Source of the DNA: a virus
DNA: 36,523 nucleotides
Direction: 5' to 3' (one strand)
IMG/VR virus record: IMGVR_UViG_3300021960_000226
Span: 1-36,523 of that record
Below, piece by piece: positions 21,988 to 30,867 of this stretch (position 1 is the stretch's first letter; every line of letters starts with the position of its first letter). Both the position numbers and the translations under genes were made by a program. The notes under the pieces were generated by a model. It was not told where the DNA came from. It ran no database searches and saw only the letters and a list, made by a program, of their open reading frames with translations.

Positions 21988-22820
21988 AGACTGCTATTGC
22001 GGTGCAGGCATACAATAGACCTGATGAATTAAAGATCACGCTTGATAGCCTCAAAGCCAACAAGTCGAAGCACGATGTCTGGATATGGGTTGATGGGCCA
22101 AACCTAAAAGCAAATGAAGAGACCATATCCAGAGTCAGCAAGACCTTTGATGTAGCTCGCAAATACAGGGGGGCCTCAGTGTCGGCTGGTATGGTAAACA
22201 ACGGGGCCAACACATCACTCCTGATGCAGATGGACTACCTGTTCAACGTCAGGAAATACGATGCAGTGATCCAGCTTTGCGACGACCTGATGCTCTCCCC
22301 TAACTACATAGCAAATGTAGATAAAATGCTCAGGATGTTTGAGGGGGATCAGCGTGTAGGAATGGTTTCAGCTATGGGCGCAAGAAAGAAAGATGAGCAT
22401 GATCCATATCTGCACTGCCTGACATCGATATCATATCAGATTGGAATCGCCACTTGGGCAGACAGATGGGCAAGATGGAGAAGGCATGTTCAGGTGTTCG
22501 TTGAGAAAAGCTCTCGTGATGACTATGATGGTATGGGTGATGTGGTTAAGAAATTTGGAGCGAACACTTCAGTGACTGGAGTTTCATGTGATGCATTGCT
22601 GTATGCGATCATGCTATGGGAAGATTCGATCCCTGTCAGCACTGTTGCTAACTGTTTGAAAAACATTGGCCCGGTAGGTGCATTTAGCAATGAAGATACA
22701 TACAAGGATCAGGGCTGGAATGAAATGCCATTCTACCAAGACATCATCAAAGTGGATTATCCTGAGGACAAGTTCTTTTCTGAAGCACTTGAAACACTCA
22801 GGACAAACAGGAACAGATGA
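21984..22820 (+). CDS. Glycosyltransferase, GT-A fold
   Basis: The 278-residue protein starts MKTAIAVQAYNRPDELKITL, the first strand and nucleotide-binding loop of GT-A glycosyltransferases (family 2 / GNT-I-like). AVIQLCDDLMLSPNYI (D100, D101) supplies the metal-binding Asp pair for a nucleotide sugar. The C-terminal half contains WADRWARWRRHVQVF and CDALLYAIMLWEDSI. Substrate is unknown: phage DNA bases, host surface glycan or virion proteins are possible. It is coupled by ATGA to both neighbours. Confidence 0.8.
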   Translation: MKTAIAVQAYNRPDELKITLDSLKANKSKHDVWIWVDGPNLKANEETISRVSKTFDVARKYRGASVSAGMVNNGANTSLLMQMDYLFNVRKYDAVIQLCDDLMLSPNYIANVDKMLRMFEGDQRVGMVSAMGARKKDEHDPYLHCLTSISYQIGIATWADRWARWRRHVQVFVEKSSRDDYDGMGDVVKKFGANTSVTGVSCDALLYAIMLWEDSIPVSTVANCLKNIGPVGAFSNEDTYKDQGWNEMPFYQDIIKVDYPEDKFFSEALETLRTNRNR

Positions 22821-23527
22821 ATAACTGTTACTTCATATACGGCGAGCAAGAGTCTAAGCCAATGCCCAGAGGATGGGCAAAGAACATCTCGGATTTCTCT
22901 AGGCTGAATTCGTCTCAGTTCAACACGAGACTGGTAACTCTGAAGACATGTAGAGATGAACACGGAGATCTTTTTAGGTTGAGCAAAATCTTTTGGGCTC
23001 AGGTCATGAGGTTCCAGTTCATCTATGAGAACGGAGGTCTTTACTCTGATTGCGACATAGAGTTTTACGGTCCAGTTCCAGATGTTTCTGAGTGTGATTA
23101 CGTGTTTGCTACCGAGATTCACGGTCATGTCAGTGATGCATTTTTCTACGCAAAACCGGGCAGCAGCATAATCAAGAAAGCCTTGGACCTTAGCCTCGAC
23201 TGGTGCTACGGGATTTTAAACAGCAAAGTCTCAAGTGTAACTACATTGGAGTTTTTGGAGAGGGCTGGTGTTGGCATGTTCAGCAAACTGGTAAGGCGTG
23301 AGACACCTCATGACTTTACGGGCAACAAGCAGGTTCACATGTCTCAAGCGGAGTTTGCTGGGAGGTTTCACCCTGAAGATGGTGTCGGCATTGTCCCTTT
23401 TGAGGCACTTTGCAGGCATAGCCGACATAACTGGATTGGCTGGCATCAGTGCAACGGGACTTGGAGGCCTAGGTCTGAGGACAAGGTTGATATGAATATC
23501 AACTCTCTAATTAAACTTAACAGGTAA
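22817..23527 (+). CDS. Glycosyltransferase with DXD motif (Gly_transf_sug / OCH1-like)
   Basis: The 236-residue protein has the pattern AQVMRFQFIYENGGLYSDCD (residues 61-80), the signature of the DXD sugar-binding (Gly_transf_sug) family. D78 and D80 form the DXD, and R65 precedes the helix that packs on the active site. It carries several extra Cys and His toward the C-terminus (CRHSRHNWIGWHQC). It is the last gene of the right operon, before a terminator at 23675-23716. Paired with the preceding GT, it may add a second sugar to the same acceptor. Confidence 0.8.
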   Translation: MNNCYFIYGEQESKPMPRGWAKNISDFSRLNSSQFNTRLVTLKTCRDEHGDLFRLSKIFWAQVMRFQFIYENGGLYSDCDIEFYGPVPDVSECDYVFATEIHGHVSDAFFYAKPGSSIIKKALDLSLDWCYGILNSKVSSVTTLEFLERAGVGMFSKLVRRETPHDFTGNKQVHMSQAEFAGRFHPEDGVGIVPFEALCRHSRHNWIGWHQCNGTWRPRSEDKVDMNINSLIKLNR

Positions 23528-23674
23528 TTCGCTATCAAAAACGCATTGACATGCAAGCACCCGTAAGCAAGACTACACATGCCTGCCCGACGACACGTTG
23601 TCCTCGGGGTGACAGGTAAATTTGTTGTGCGAAGGGACGCTTGACCCCCGGCATACGACATAACGATACGACTG
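23528..23674. promoter_or_regulatory. Non-coding gap with a perfect -35 and a long hairpin
   Basis: No convincing gene is present. TTGACA at 23546-23551 has no good -10 at normal spacing. A hairpin is formed by CCCGA (23586-23590) with TCGGG (23604-23608), and GACA (23592-23595) with TGTC (23599-23602), closed by one C-C mismatch. Outer CCTG (23582-23585) and CAGG (23613-23616) can extend it. It may be a small RNA or an attachment-region remnant; nothing proves either. Confidence 0.35.
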
Positions 23675-23716
23675 AACTGCCGCAGTGTTGTTGGATACGC
23701 TGCGGCAGTTTTGTGT
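23675..23716 (+). terminator. Terminator between convergent operons
   Basis: AACTGCCGCAG (23675-23685) pairs with CTGCGGCAGTT (23700-23710), an 11-bp perfect stem, followed by TTGTGT, so the plus-strand T-tract is TTTTGTGT. It sits after the last glycosyltransferase and before the 3-prime end of the polyvalent gene, so it likely ends the right operon and may also slow the opposing one. Confidence 0.75.
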
Positions 23717-26700
23717 CTACTTGTTCAAGAACCTCTCAGCCTCCTCTACAGAGCCGAATACAGGGCCTATGCGGCGTCCTGTAGGGCCGTAGACCCTCAC
23801 ACCTGCCCTGCTAGAGGTCTGGACCGCTCTGTGGCCTTCAGCGGTCGTATAGACGGCTCCACCACGATTGTTGAGGGATCGCTGAGGGGAGAACTTGTTG
23901 GCTTCCTCTCTCGCCGTCTTCATTTCCTGAACCCTAGCCTTACCTATGGAGCTACCATACTTCTGAGTTACTGGTTTCTCGTAGGTCCTAGGATCAAGTG
24001 CTCCCGGCTTGATTTCTGGTTGCAAGCTAGGATCAGTCAGACTTCTCATGCTGACTGCCCTGAACGTCGATGGGACTACGTCCCCCTTCTTGGATACACG
24101 ATCTCCCAACTCAGCTCTTAGCAAATCATACATACTCAGGCGGCCCCTGATGTTTGATACAGACTTACCTAGAACGCCATACCTATATGACGGGTGAACG
24201 GGCAGGCCCATATCTTGTGGGTCAACGATTGATGTGGGACCTGATTTGTCGAACTTAATGACTTTGACAATGTCGCCAGTCCGGTATCCATCTTTGTCCT
24301 TATAGGCAGACATGTCTGCAGCAACATCCTTCCAGAATATGCCGCCATACTTGTTCTTGTAGGACTCTGATGCAAGTTTCTGCCACACCAGCTTCCTGAC
24401 CTCAAAAGGCATAGTGGGAAACATGCCCTCAAGATCCTTCAGGCTTGTTATCTCAATCGACTCCCATTTCTTTGGCTTTGGCGCAGTGAATTTCTTGCCT
24501 TGCTTTTGTGCTTTCTTCTTATCTCTGGCCTCTTTACTGAGTCTATTTTTCTTAAATGTTTTTTGGATTTCAGCAGAGAGAGCCCCAAGCAGCTTCTTGA
24601 GGTCCTTCTTGATTGCAGGATTGTTCTTCAGATCATACCTCAACTCCTCCATCATAATTTCCGAGTAGTCCTTGTTGGAGGCAAGGGCAAGTTCATCCTG
24701 CAATGCGACAAGCCCATAACCATCAGTCGATCTGATAGCCTTATCAAGTCGAGCCCCTACCGGACCGCCCTCTACGGCCCAAGCAAGCTTACCTTGGTTG
24801 TCAGCTAGATCTGGATGATCTGGGCCGCCCCTTAGATTGAATACCCTACCGGATCGTGTCACGTATTCACCAACCATCATCCGGTCAGCAAACATGATGA
24901 ATGCTTTCTTCCCATTTAGCTGATCGAGGTTCACTCCCGGGTCATTGACCGCAGGTGAGAATCTGGCGATGACATCTGGAGTTAGTGTGAGCACTCCGTT
25001 GGCAGGAGTTCCAGATTCTATGGGCTCCTGCATCTGCCGCCTTACCTCAGGTATGGTGTCTGGCTCAGGAGAGAACCTGATGTCATCAGTAGTGTCCTTG
25101 AATCGCTCAGACAGAGGGATGATGCTGCCGTCATCATTGTAGGTGATAGGGTCAGCAGATTTGATGCGCTCAGGGTCCCTGACTGCTATGGTGTTCGATG
25201 GGCCTCCAGAGTCTTCTTGAATCCTGATGGCGTCATAGTTTTTAAAGATCTCATCGATGATTCTGGAGGGCTCCCACACCATATAGTTGCCCTCATTCAG
25301 CCTCTTTAAAATCCGAGGGTCTAATTCGTTGATGCTGGAAACTCCAAAGTGATTGGAAACTATGTCCGCAAACTCTCCCCAACCGTCCCTAGGATCAAAT
25401 ACCCTGTCAGCCTTGAGGTAAGCGTCAACAACTCTGATGCCCATCCTAGACAAAGCTTCACTGGCTGTCATGCCGTCAAGCTGTGATTTTTCATAGTCGT
25501 GGGATCGTTTGAATGCAGCGTCTGACTCGCTATCAGGAATGTCTTTTTCAGAGCCGTATTTTTCCACGAGAGCATTGATGTCGTCCCTGAACATTTGCCT
25601 TGAGACGGCCCGAGCTTTTTCAATTCTCTCTGCTACATCAGGCTCTGGGTTTCTGTGGCCGCCAAACCCTCGTGCATATTCTTTGGAGAACTGCTGATCA
25701 AATGAGAAATACACTAGGTTGTTGGGGTCACGAGGAGACCTGAACTGGTTGAATCGCCGCTTGGTCCCGTGATAGACAGGACCAATGGTATATCCCTCGT
25801 CTGCAGCAGCCTGCTTCACCATCTGGTTCAGCTTATCGTAATTCTTAGCCTTGGCTGCCTTCAGGTAATCTTGATCAGCTTTGCTGCGGCCCGTGCCGGG
25901 AGAGAACCGTGCGTCACCGGGAGCCTTAGGGTTCCACCCAAACTCAAAGATGCTGTTGCCCTCGGAGTAGACCTCCTTGGCCTTGACCTTCTTCTCGAGA
26001 ATGTCAGCACCAGTCTCATCGAAATACTTCGCATGAAGCTCTGCATACTTGCGAGAAGGTGTCACCCAGTCTCCCGGGTTAATCACACCAGAAACTCCTT
26101 TGGGGACTGCCCTGTAGATTGTCAGCTCTGCCTCAGGCTTGCCACGCAGGCTCCTAAAAAGCTGGATAGTCTTCCTGCTCTCGAAGTCGTCGTTGCCATA
26201 ATACCTAGCACCGTTGGAGCTGTAGATATCGTCTGGGTAGACTGTGTCCATCTTGTCGATGGAGCCCTCGCCGTAAGTGCCATCAGGAGCCCTGTGAGCC
26301 ATCCTGTAGCCATACTGGTCTACGTCAGGCATGAAGTGTGTCTGCCCCCTCTGGTAGGCAGCTTCAGAGAAGGACATGATGGGTCTGCCCTCACGCTGCC
26401 TCATTGAGACAATGCGATCCAGACGGAAGCTGCGCCAAGGGAAGTCCTTGCCTCCCTCAAATTTTCTGCGCTGTGCGGCAGTCAGGGGAACATCAGGTAT
26501 CTCTGGGTTACCCTTGACGTTTCTGATGCTAAGGATCTTGTTTAGGAAATCACTCTTGCGTTGGCTGCCTAGAACTTCTGCTGTGCGCTTCTCGCCAGCA
26601 GTCAGTGCATTGATGTAGGTGTGCAGGTCAGCAAACATGTTAGCCTCTGACCCAAACAGCTTCTGCATCTCGCCACTCTCCCTGTAAAGCCTTCTTGCCT

Positions 26701-29350
26701 TGGTCTCCAGCAGAGACATATCCAGAATGCGACCAGAGATTGTCCCCGTTCTAGGGCTCACAATGATGTCATACATCAGGCCATCACGATTGCTGATGGG
26801 TAAGTTCCTGTAGCGAGTCTTGCCCAGCTTTGTCTTCATCGTGGCTGCAGCGTATGTCCAGTTGGCATACTGATCGCCAGTGGCAATCTTCTGCAATTCC
26901 TGTAGAGCCTTCTTGACTGTGTCAGGGATGTCAGGTGAATCCATCAGGGCCTGATACTGCTCATCACTCAGACTGCTTCCTTCCCAGTCACCGTTGGGTT
27001 GCTTGGTGAGCCCGGGTTTTCTCTTGCGATCCTGCTTTGGCTTTTCTTCCCTCTTTGGCTTCTCTTCCTTCTTGGGCTTCTCCTTCTTGCCTTTCGGAGC
27101 CTTCTTGTCATCGACTTCAATGTCTTCTTCCTTGGGAACTCGCTCCTGCTTAGGTGCTGCACCTTCAGACTCAGAGAGAACCTTATCAATAGCAGCAGCT
27201 CGCTCCTTAGCCACACGCTTCTGCTCGGCATCCCCCATCATGACTCTACGGCCACGATTGTCAGTCTTGGCGATGCCCATACCTACCATAGCCTCAAAAG
27301 CTTGATCGTCTGACAAGTCAGCATCGCTGTAGGTCTTGATAGGTTGATCAAATGATGCCTCAACTTCACGGCCAGCCCTACGTCGAGCCTTGACCATATC
27401 ATTCATCATGCCGTCTAGCTGACGAGACTGCTTGATCCTGCTTTGAAATATAGGAGAACTGAATGTGTCGTAGACACGGTCCAGCTTGCCCTTAGTAAAT
27501 CGAGCAAACATCCCACGCAAACCCTCTGTGAATGAGTTGCCCGAGAAGATGTAGTCACTGTTCTTGCCCTTGATGAAGTTGACGAAATATTCTGCAGCAA
27601 GCTCCTCTAGGATGTAGTCAGCTTTTGCTTCAGCCGATCCGTTGAATCGCTTGACCTGCTCGCCAGTCAATGGGATCTCTCTGGTTAGCTTTTCCTCATA
27701 CTGCCTGATGAAGTCATTCAGCTCAGTCTGAGAATACATCCGCTTGGCAGTGTTCTTGATGTTTGAGATAAGAACATCGAATCCGTCCAACTTAGCTAGA
27801 GAGTGCAGCGTCTCGTGAAGCATTGTCCTGCCGTCTGCCTGTGTGTTCAGGTAGATGATAGGCTTCTCACCTTCTGTAGTGTAAAACCCAGCAGCAGTCC
27901 CAAGAGTGTTGCCAGCTTCATCGACCACAAAGTCTGGGTCCACATGCCTGACCTCTGCATTAACTGGTAGCAGGATCTGCTCTGCATCCATACGTGCGAT
28001 CCTGTCCTCTCTGGATAGGCCCTCGAGCCTAGCTCTATCCTCTGGGCTCTTGCTTTCTATCCATCTCCCAAAGTCTGCATCCTGAGCGTTCCTGAGTGCT
28101 GATCCAGTCAGACCCTCCACGGCTCTGCCTAGGCCTCCACCAGCAGCACCCAGCACACCACCAGAACCAACACCAGCAGCAAGGCCCTCGAGGCCACCTG
28201 TGGCTAGGCCTATGCCACCACCAATGCCTGCACCTATGGCAGCACCTCCTGCAGCCCGGCCAGCATACTCAATTGGAGTGTCTAGGAACTTCAGCCTGCC
28301 AGCCATCTTGCCAGCAATCGTGTCTGGCTGATGTAATGCCAGACGGCCAAGACCACCCAGCCTTGTGGGTGTATGAGCCATAGCCTCGCCAAAGCCAGTC
28401 AGAAGGCCTCCAGCAACGTCCAGCATCGTTGGTGCGGCAACTACAGCTCCTAGAGTCTGTGCAGTGCCTGCTCCCACTAATCCGCTCGCTACAGCAGCCC
28501 CTACGCCGCCGGGGACGACTACATTGCCTAAGCCGCCAGTGGCCTCATCGACCACTTCAGTAGCCCCTTTTACGACATTCTTGCCTCTTTCGATGACATC
28601 ACGACCAAACTCAGCAGCAATACCTGCTCCCTTTCCTGCCATCCTGACAGGCTTAGAGGCTGCCCGAGCCATAGCCCTAGAAGCTGCTCCGCCAATCTTA
28701 CCTGCAGGGATCAGCAGTGTAGGGTCAATGAACTCACCAGTGATCTCTGCTGCCCTCTGGTCAACTTTTGCTAGGTCAATCTTTGCAGCATCGAGCCCAG
28801 CAAACTCTGCATACTCATTCCAAGCTCCTTGCTCTCCACGCTCAATAGCTCCACGGACATTCTGAAGCTCTTTGATGCCAAGGAATCGCCTGAACTCCTC
28901 GTCCATCTCGTTTTCTGATGTGCCACCAAAGGACGCCAGCTTGGTCCTAAGGTAGTTGTTACCCATCTTGACGAGGGTCTCAGTGTCATACATGCCACGA
29001 GCAGCACCCTCCATAAACGTGCGAGCAGATGTCCCGGGCTCAAACACGTTGGCATAGGTAGCAATCGCAGAAGGCAAGTTCTCGATAATCCTGCTGGCAG
29101 TCATTACAGCCGCATCCACAGCAATACCGGGTAGGTCTGATAGACCTATCTCAGGCTTCGCAGCTTTATAACGAGAAAAGTCCTCCCGAGTTAGGGAGGA
29201 CGCTGGTGTGTCTGGGTTCTCGAATCGAGCTACCAGCTTCTCATCTGGTTCAGGGTAGTCACGCTGAATGATTTCCATAATGCGGTCCTCAGACATCTCG
29301 TCTGGGAACTGCAAGTTGACATCATAGTCTTCGAGATAGAGTTCTTGCAT
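23717..29350 (-). CDS. Giant polyvalent virion protein: HExxH protease-like, two ADP-ribosyltransferase-like domains
   Basis: The 1877-residue last gene of the structural operon is likely packaged and ejected. Residues 270-410 are Gly/Ala-rich hydrophobic stretches, as in ejection proteins. H512-E513-T-L-H516 forms an HExxH metal-protease motif, with an acidic EELAAEYF near 582-589 that could complete the zinc site. Residues about 741-778 are a Lys/Glu/Pro-rich linker. Residues about 1075-1140 (TIYRAVPK with R1080, GDWVTPSRKYAELHA, FEFGW with E1136) look like an ADP-ribosyltransferase. Residues about 1190-1415 (VYHGTKRRF with H1194, LVYFSF, then IKSADPITYNDDGS) match the ART-PolyVal pattern. 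RFSP-type motifs occur at 1148, 1425, 1463 and 1819. Start ATG 29350 sits in a tandem 8-base repeat. Confidence 0.85.
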   Translation of the reverse strand: MQELYLEDYDVNLQFPDEMSEDRIMEIIQRDYPEPDEKLVARFENPDTPASSLTREDFSRYKAAKPEIGLSDLPGIAVDAAVMTASRIIENLPSAIATYANVFEPGTSARTFMEGAARGMYDTETLVKMGNNYLRTKLASFGGTSENEMDEEFRRFLGIKELQNVRGAIERGEQGAWNEYAEFAGLDAAKIDLAKVDQRAAEITGEFIDPTLLIPAGKIGGAASRAMARAASKPVRMAGKGAGIAAEFGRDVIERGKNVVKGATEVVDEATGGLGNVVVPGGVGAAVASGLVGAGTAQTLGAVVAAPTMLDVAGGLLTGFGEAMAHTPTRLGGLGRLALHQPDTIAGKMAGRLKFLDTPIEYAGRAAGGAAIGAGIGGGIGLATGGLEGLAAGVGSGGVLGAAGGGLGRAVEGLTGSALRNAQDADFGRWIESKSPEDRARLEGLSREDRIARMDAEQILLPVNAEVRHVDPDFVVDEAGNTLGTAAGFYTTEGEKPIIYLNTQADGRTMLHETLHSLAKLDGFDVLISNIKNTAKRMYSQTELNDFIRQYEEKLTREIPLTGEQVKRFNGSAEAKADYILEELAAEYFVNFIKGKNSDYIFSGNSFTEGLRGMFARFTKGKLDRVYDTFSSPIFQSRIKQSRQLDGMMNDMVKARRRAGREVEASFDQPIKTYSDADLSDDQAFEAMVGMGIAKTDNRGRRVMMGDAEQKRVAKERAAAIDKVLSESEGAAPKQERVPKEEDIEVDDKKAPKGKKEKPKKEEKPKREEKPKQDRKRKPGLTKQPNGDWEGSSLSDEQYQALMDSPDIPDTVKKALQELQKIATGDQYANWTYAAATMKTKLGKTRYRNLPISNRDGLMYDIIVSPRTGTISGRILDMSLLETKARRLYRESGEMQKLFGSEANMFADLHTYINALTAGEKRTAEVLGSQRKSDFLNKILSIRNVKGNPEIPDVPLTAAQRRKFEGGKDFPWRSFRLDRIVSMRQREGRPIMSFSEAAYQRGQTHFMPDVDQYGYRMAHRAPDGTYGEGSIDKMDTVYPDDIYSSNGARYYGNDDFESRKTIQLFRSLRGKPEAELTIYRAVPKGVSGVINPGDWVTPSRKYAELHAKYFDETGADILEKKVKAKEVYSEGNSIFEFGWNPKAPGDARFSPGTGRSKADQDYLKAAKAKNYDKLNQMVKQAAADEGYTIGPVYHGTKRRFNQFRSPRDPNNLVYFSFDQQFSKEYARGFGGHRNPEPDVAERIEKARAVSRQMFRDDINALVEKYGSEKDIPDSESDAAFKRSHDYEKSQLDGMTASEALSRMGIRVVDAYLKADRVFDPRDGWGEFADIVSNHFGVSSINELDPRILKRLNEGNYMVWEPSRIIDEIFKNYDAIRIQEDSGGPSNTIAVRDPERIKSADPITYNDDGSIIPLSERFKDTTDDIRFSPEPDTIPEVRRQMQEPIESGTPANGVLTLTPDVIARFSPAVNDPGVNLDQLNGKKAFIMFADRMMVGEYVTRSGRVFNLRGGPDHPDLADNQGKLAWAVEGGPVGARLDKAIRSTDGYGLVALQDELALASNKDYSEIMMEELRYDLKNNPAIKKDLKKLLGALSAEIQKTFKKNRLSKEARDKKKAQKQGKKFTAPKPKKWESIEITSLKDLEGMFPTMPFEVRKLVWQKLASESYKNKYGGIFWKDVAADMSAYKDKDGYRTGDIVKVIKFDKSGPTSIVDPQDMGLPVHPSYRYGVLGKSVSNIRGRLSMYDLLRAELGDRVSKKGDVVPSTFRAVSMRSLTDPSLQPEIKPGALDPRTYEKPVTQKYGSSIGKARVQEMKTAREEANKFSPQRSLNNRGGAVYTTAEGHRAVQTSSRAGVRVYGPTGRRIGPVFGSVEEAERFLNK

Positions 29351-29371
29351 TACTGTATTACTGCATTACTG
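29348..29371. repeat. Three tandem 8-base units over a stop/start junction
   Basis: CATTACTG, TATTACTG, CATTACTG (29348-29371) span the stop of the 501-residue gene (29358-29360) and the ATG of the polyvalent gene (29350). Slippage here would shift stop and start positions. Confidence 0.55.
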
Positions 29372-30863
29372 GCTTGCCTGACATTCCATAGGACACGGTC
29401 CTACCCATAGGACGCTGTGCCTGCCCTGTTGTTCCTTGCAGGGGAGCCCAGCTAATTGCATTGGCTCTGTTTTTCAGTTTACCCTTGAGGTCACTCTGAA
29501 GTTCCTTGAGAACTTTGATGTTCACATCGCTGAATGACATGATCTTTGTGACATCAGGTATGACGGATGCCAGTATCTGCCACTCACCCTCTGAAACAGC
29601 TCCAGCCCCAACAATTTGTTCTTTGAGTTCGCCCATAAGGCGTTTCTGGATGCTTGTTGCTCTGTTCCTGTTTTCGGGACTGAGCTTCCCTACAAAGCCC
29701 TGCTTTGCAATATCAATAAGCTCTTGGATCTTTTCAATGCCCTCCTGTGTTGGGATGGCAAACTCGCGGAAGTCCTGAGCGATCTGCACAGATGGTGCTA
29801 CACCATAACCAGCAACTTCGCTGGCCTGAACTTCACGCTGCAGCTTCATCATTGCGATCTGCTCTGATGGAGTCAGCTTGTCTTGCTTAGGATAAAGCAT
29901 CTCATACAGGTTCTTGGCTTGCGTTGGGTATTTCTGAGCAAGCTCAGGGATATTCTCAGAGACACGCCTCATTACTTCCTGACTGGTCTCAAGTCTTGTA
30001 TCACCCTCTGCTGCCTGAATCCTGATGGCTTCCAAGTCTCTGGCTGCTTGCTGGACTTCAGGGGATGGCTCGAGTGCTGGCTCTGGCCCCATAGGTTGTG
30101 CTGGAGCTGATGGTTGAGGTGCTGCAAGCCTTTGAGGTGCAGGCTGAGGTGGAGCGAAGGTTTTATCGAAAGCCCCAGCTCTCCTCATTGCCTGCATCTC
30201 TTCCCTGCCGGGGATATCACTAACAAATCCGCCAGCAGGTTTTGACGCTTGAGGTGACCTAGGCAGAAGACCAGCACCTAGTCCACCTGATATTCCTTCA
30301 AATCTAGGAGCGTTATATCCACTTGCCAGAGACTGAACAAAACCACCAAGCTTATCTGCCACACCGGGTTGACCATAAAACTTACTGAAATCGGGTGGAG
30401 GTGGTTCTTCACTGGGTTTCGGAAACGTGAACTCAGGCCTGAATCCTGCTCGCTCTGCTTCTTGCAGCCTTCTTTCTGCAGCACTGATCTGTGGACCAAA
30501 GTCCCTCTCAACTTGCTGCGGCTGGTATGCTGTTAGCAAGTCAGAGTAAAAACCCTGAGCTTCCTCACGTTCACGTTGAGCAGCTATCTCTGGATACATT
30601 TGTGCATAGGCAGCAAGCTCTGATGCCTCCATACCCTTCAGCAAGTCTGCGTCAGCACCTAAGGCAGTCAAAGCAGTGATAGTCCCTTTCTTGAACTGCT
30701 CACGCTTCTTCATCTCCTCCTTGCGCTCCGCAAACTTCTCGATGCCCCTCCCGATGGATTGCCCTAGCCCTGCAAGTCCTGCACCAAGAAACTCGCCTAC
30801 ACGAGATCTCTCGGTAGGCTGAACGATTCCCTGTCCTGTGTATGTCTGTTGTGAAAATGGCAT
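29358..30863 (-). CDS. Internal virion / ejection-type protein (501 aa)
   Basis: The 501-residue protein begins MPFSQQTYTGQGIVQPTERS, then a Gly-rich segment (LGAGLAGLGQSIGRGIEKFA, residues about 27-46) and a basic helix. Residues 180-275 are Pro/Ala/Gln-rich and probably disordered, and residues 275-470 are helical. This is the composition of podovirus internal core or ejection proteins. It lies directly upstream of the polyvalent gene, 7 bases apart, and both are probably carried in the virion. No enzyme motif is seen. The role is inferred from location and composition. Confidence 0.6.
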   Translation of the reverse strand: MPFSQQTYTGQGIVQPTERSRVGEFLGAGLAGLGQSIGRGIEKFAERKEEMKKREQFKKGTITALTALGADADLLKGMEASELAAYAQMYPEIAAQREREEAQGFYSDLLTAYQPQQVERDFGPQISAAERRLQEAERAGFRPEFTFPKPSEEPPPPDFSKFYGQPGVADKLGGFVQSLASGYNAPRFEGISGGLGAGLLPRSPQASKPAGGFVSDIPGREEMQAMRRAGAFDKTFAPPQPAPQRLAAPQPSAPAQPMGPEPALEPSPEVQQAARDLEAIRIQAAEGDTRLETSQEVMRRVSENIPELAQKYPTQAKNLYEMLYPKQDKLTPSEQIAMMKLQREVQASEVAGYGVAPSVQIAQDFREFAIPTQEGIEKIQELIDIAKQGFVGKLSPENRNRATSIQKRLMGELKEQIVGAGAVSEGEWQILASVIPDVTKIMSFSDVNIKVLKELQSDLKGKLKNRANAISWAPLQGTTGQAQRPMGRTVSYGMSGKPVMQ

Positions 30864-30867
30864 AGTG

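Noticed and set aside
21984-23527. Glycosyltransferase pair as host-derived O-antigen conversion cassette
   Set aside because: There is no membrane flippase or GtrA/GtrB-type partner, and the genes are tightly coupled to the recombination operon, so that specific assignment is not supported.
23528-23674. tRNA or tmRNA gene in the convergent gap
   Set aside because: No T-arm TTCGA-type box, acceptor pairing or tmRNA tag pattern could be found by eye.
25769-26407. A 212-codon open frame on the plus strand inside the polyvalent gene
   Set aside because: It is antisense to a well-supported domain-rich gene, has no ribosome-binding site or promoter, and its translation has no recognisable domain pattern. 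Treated as a shadow frame.
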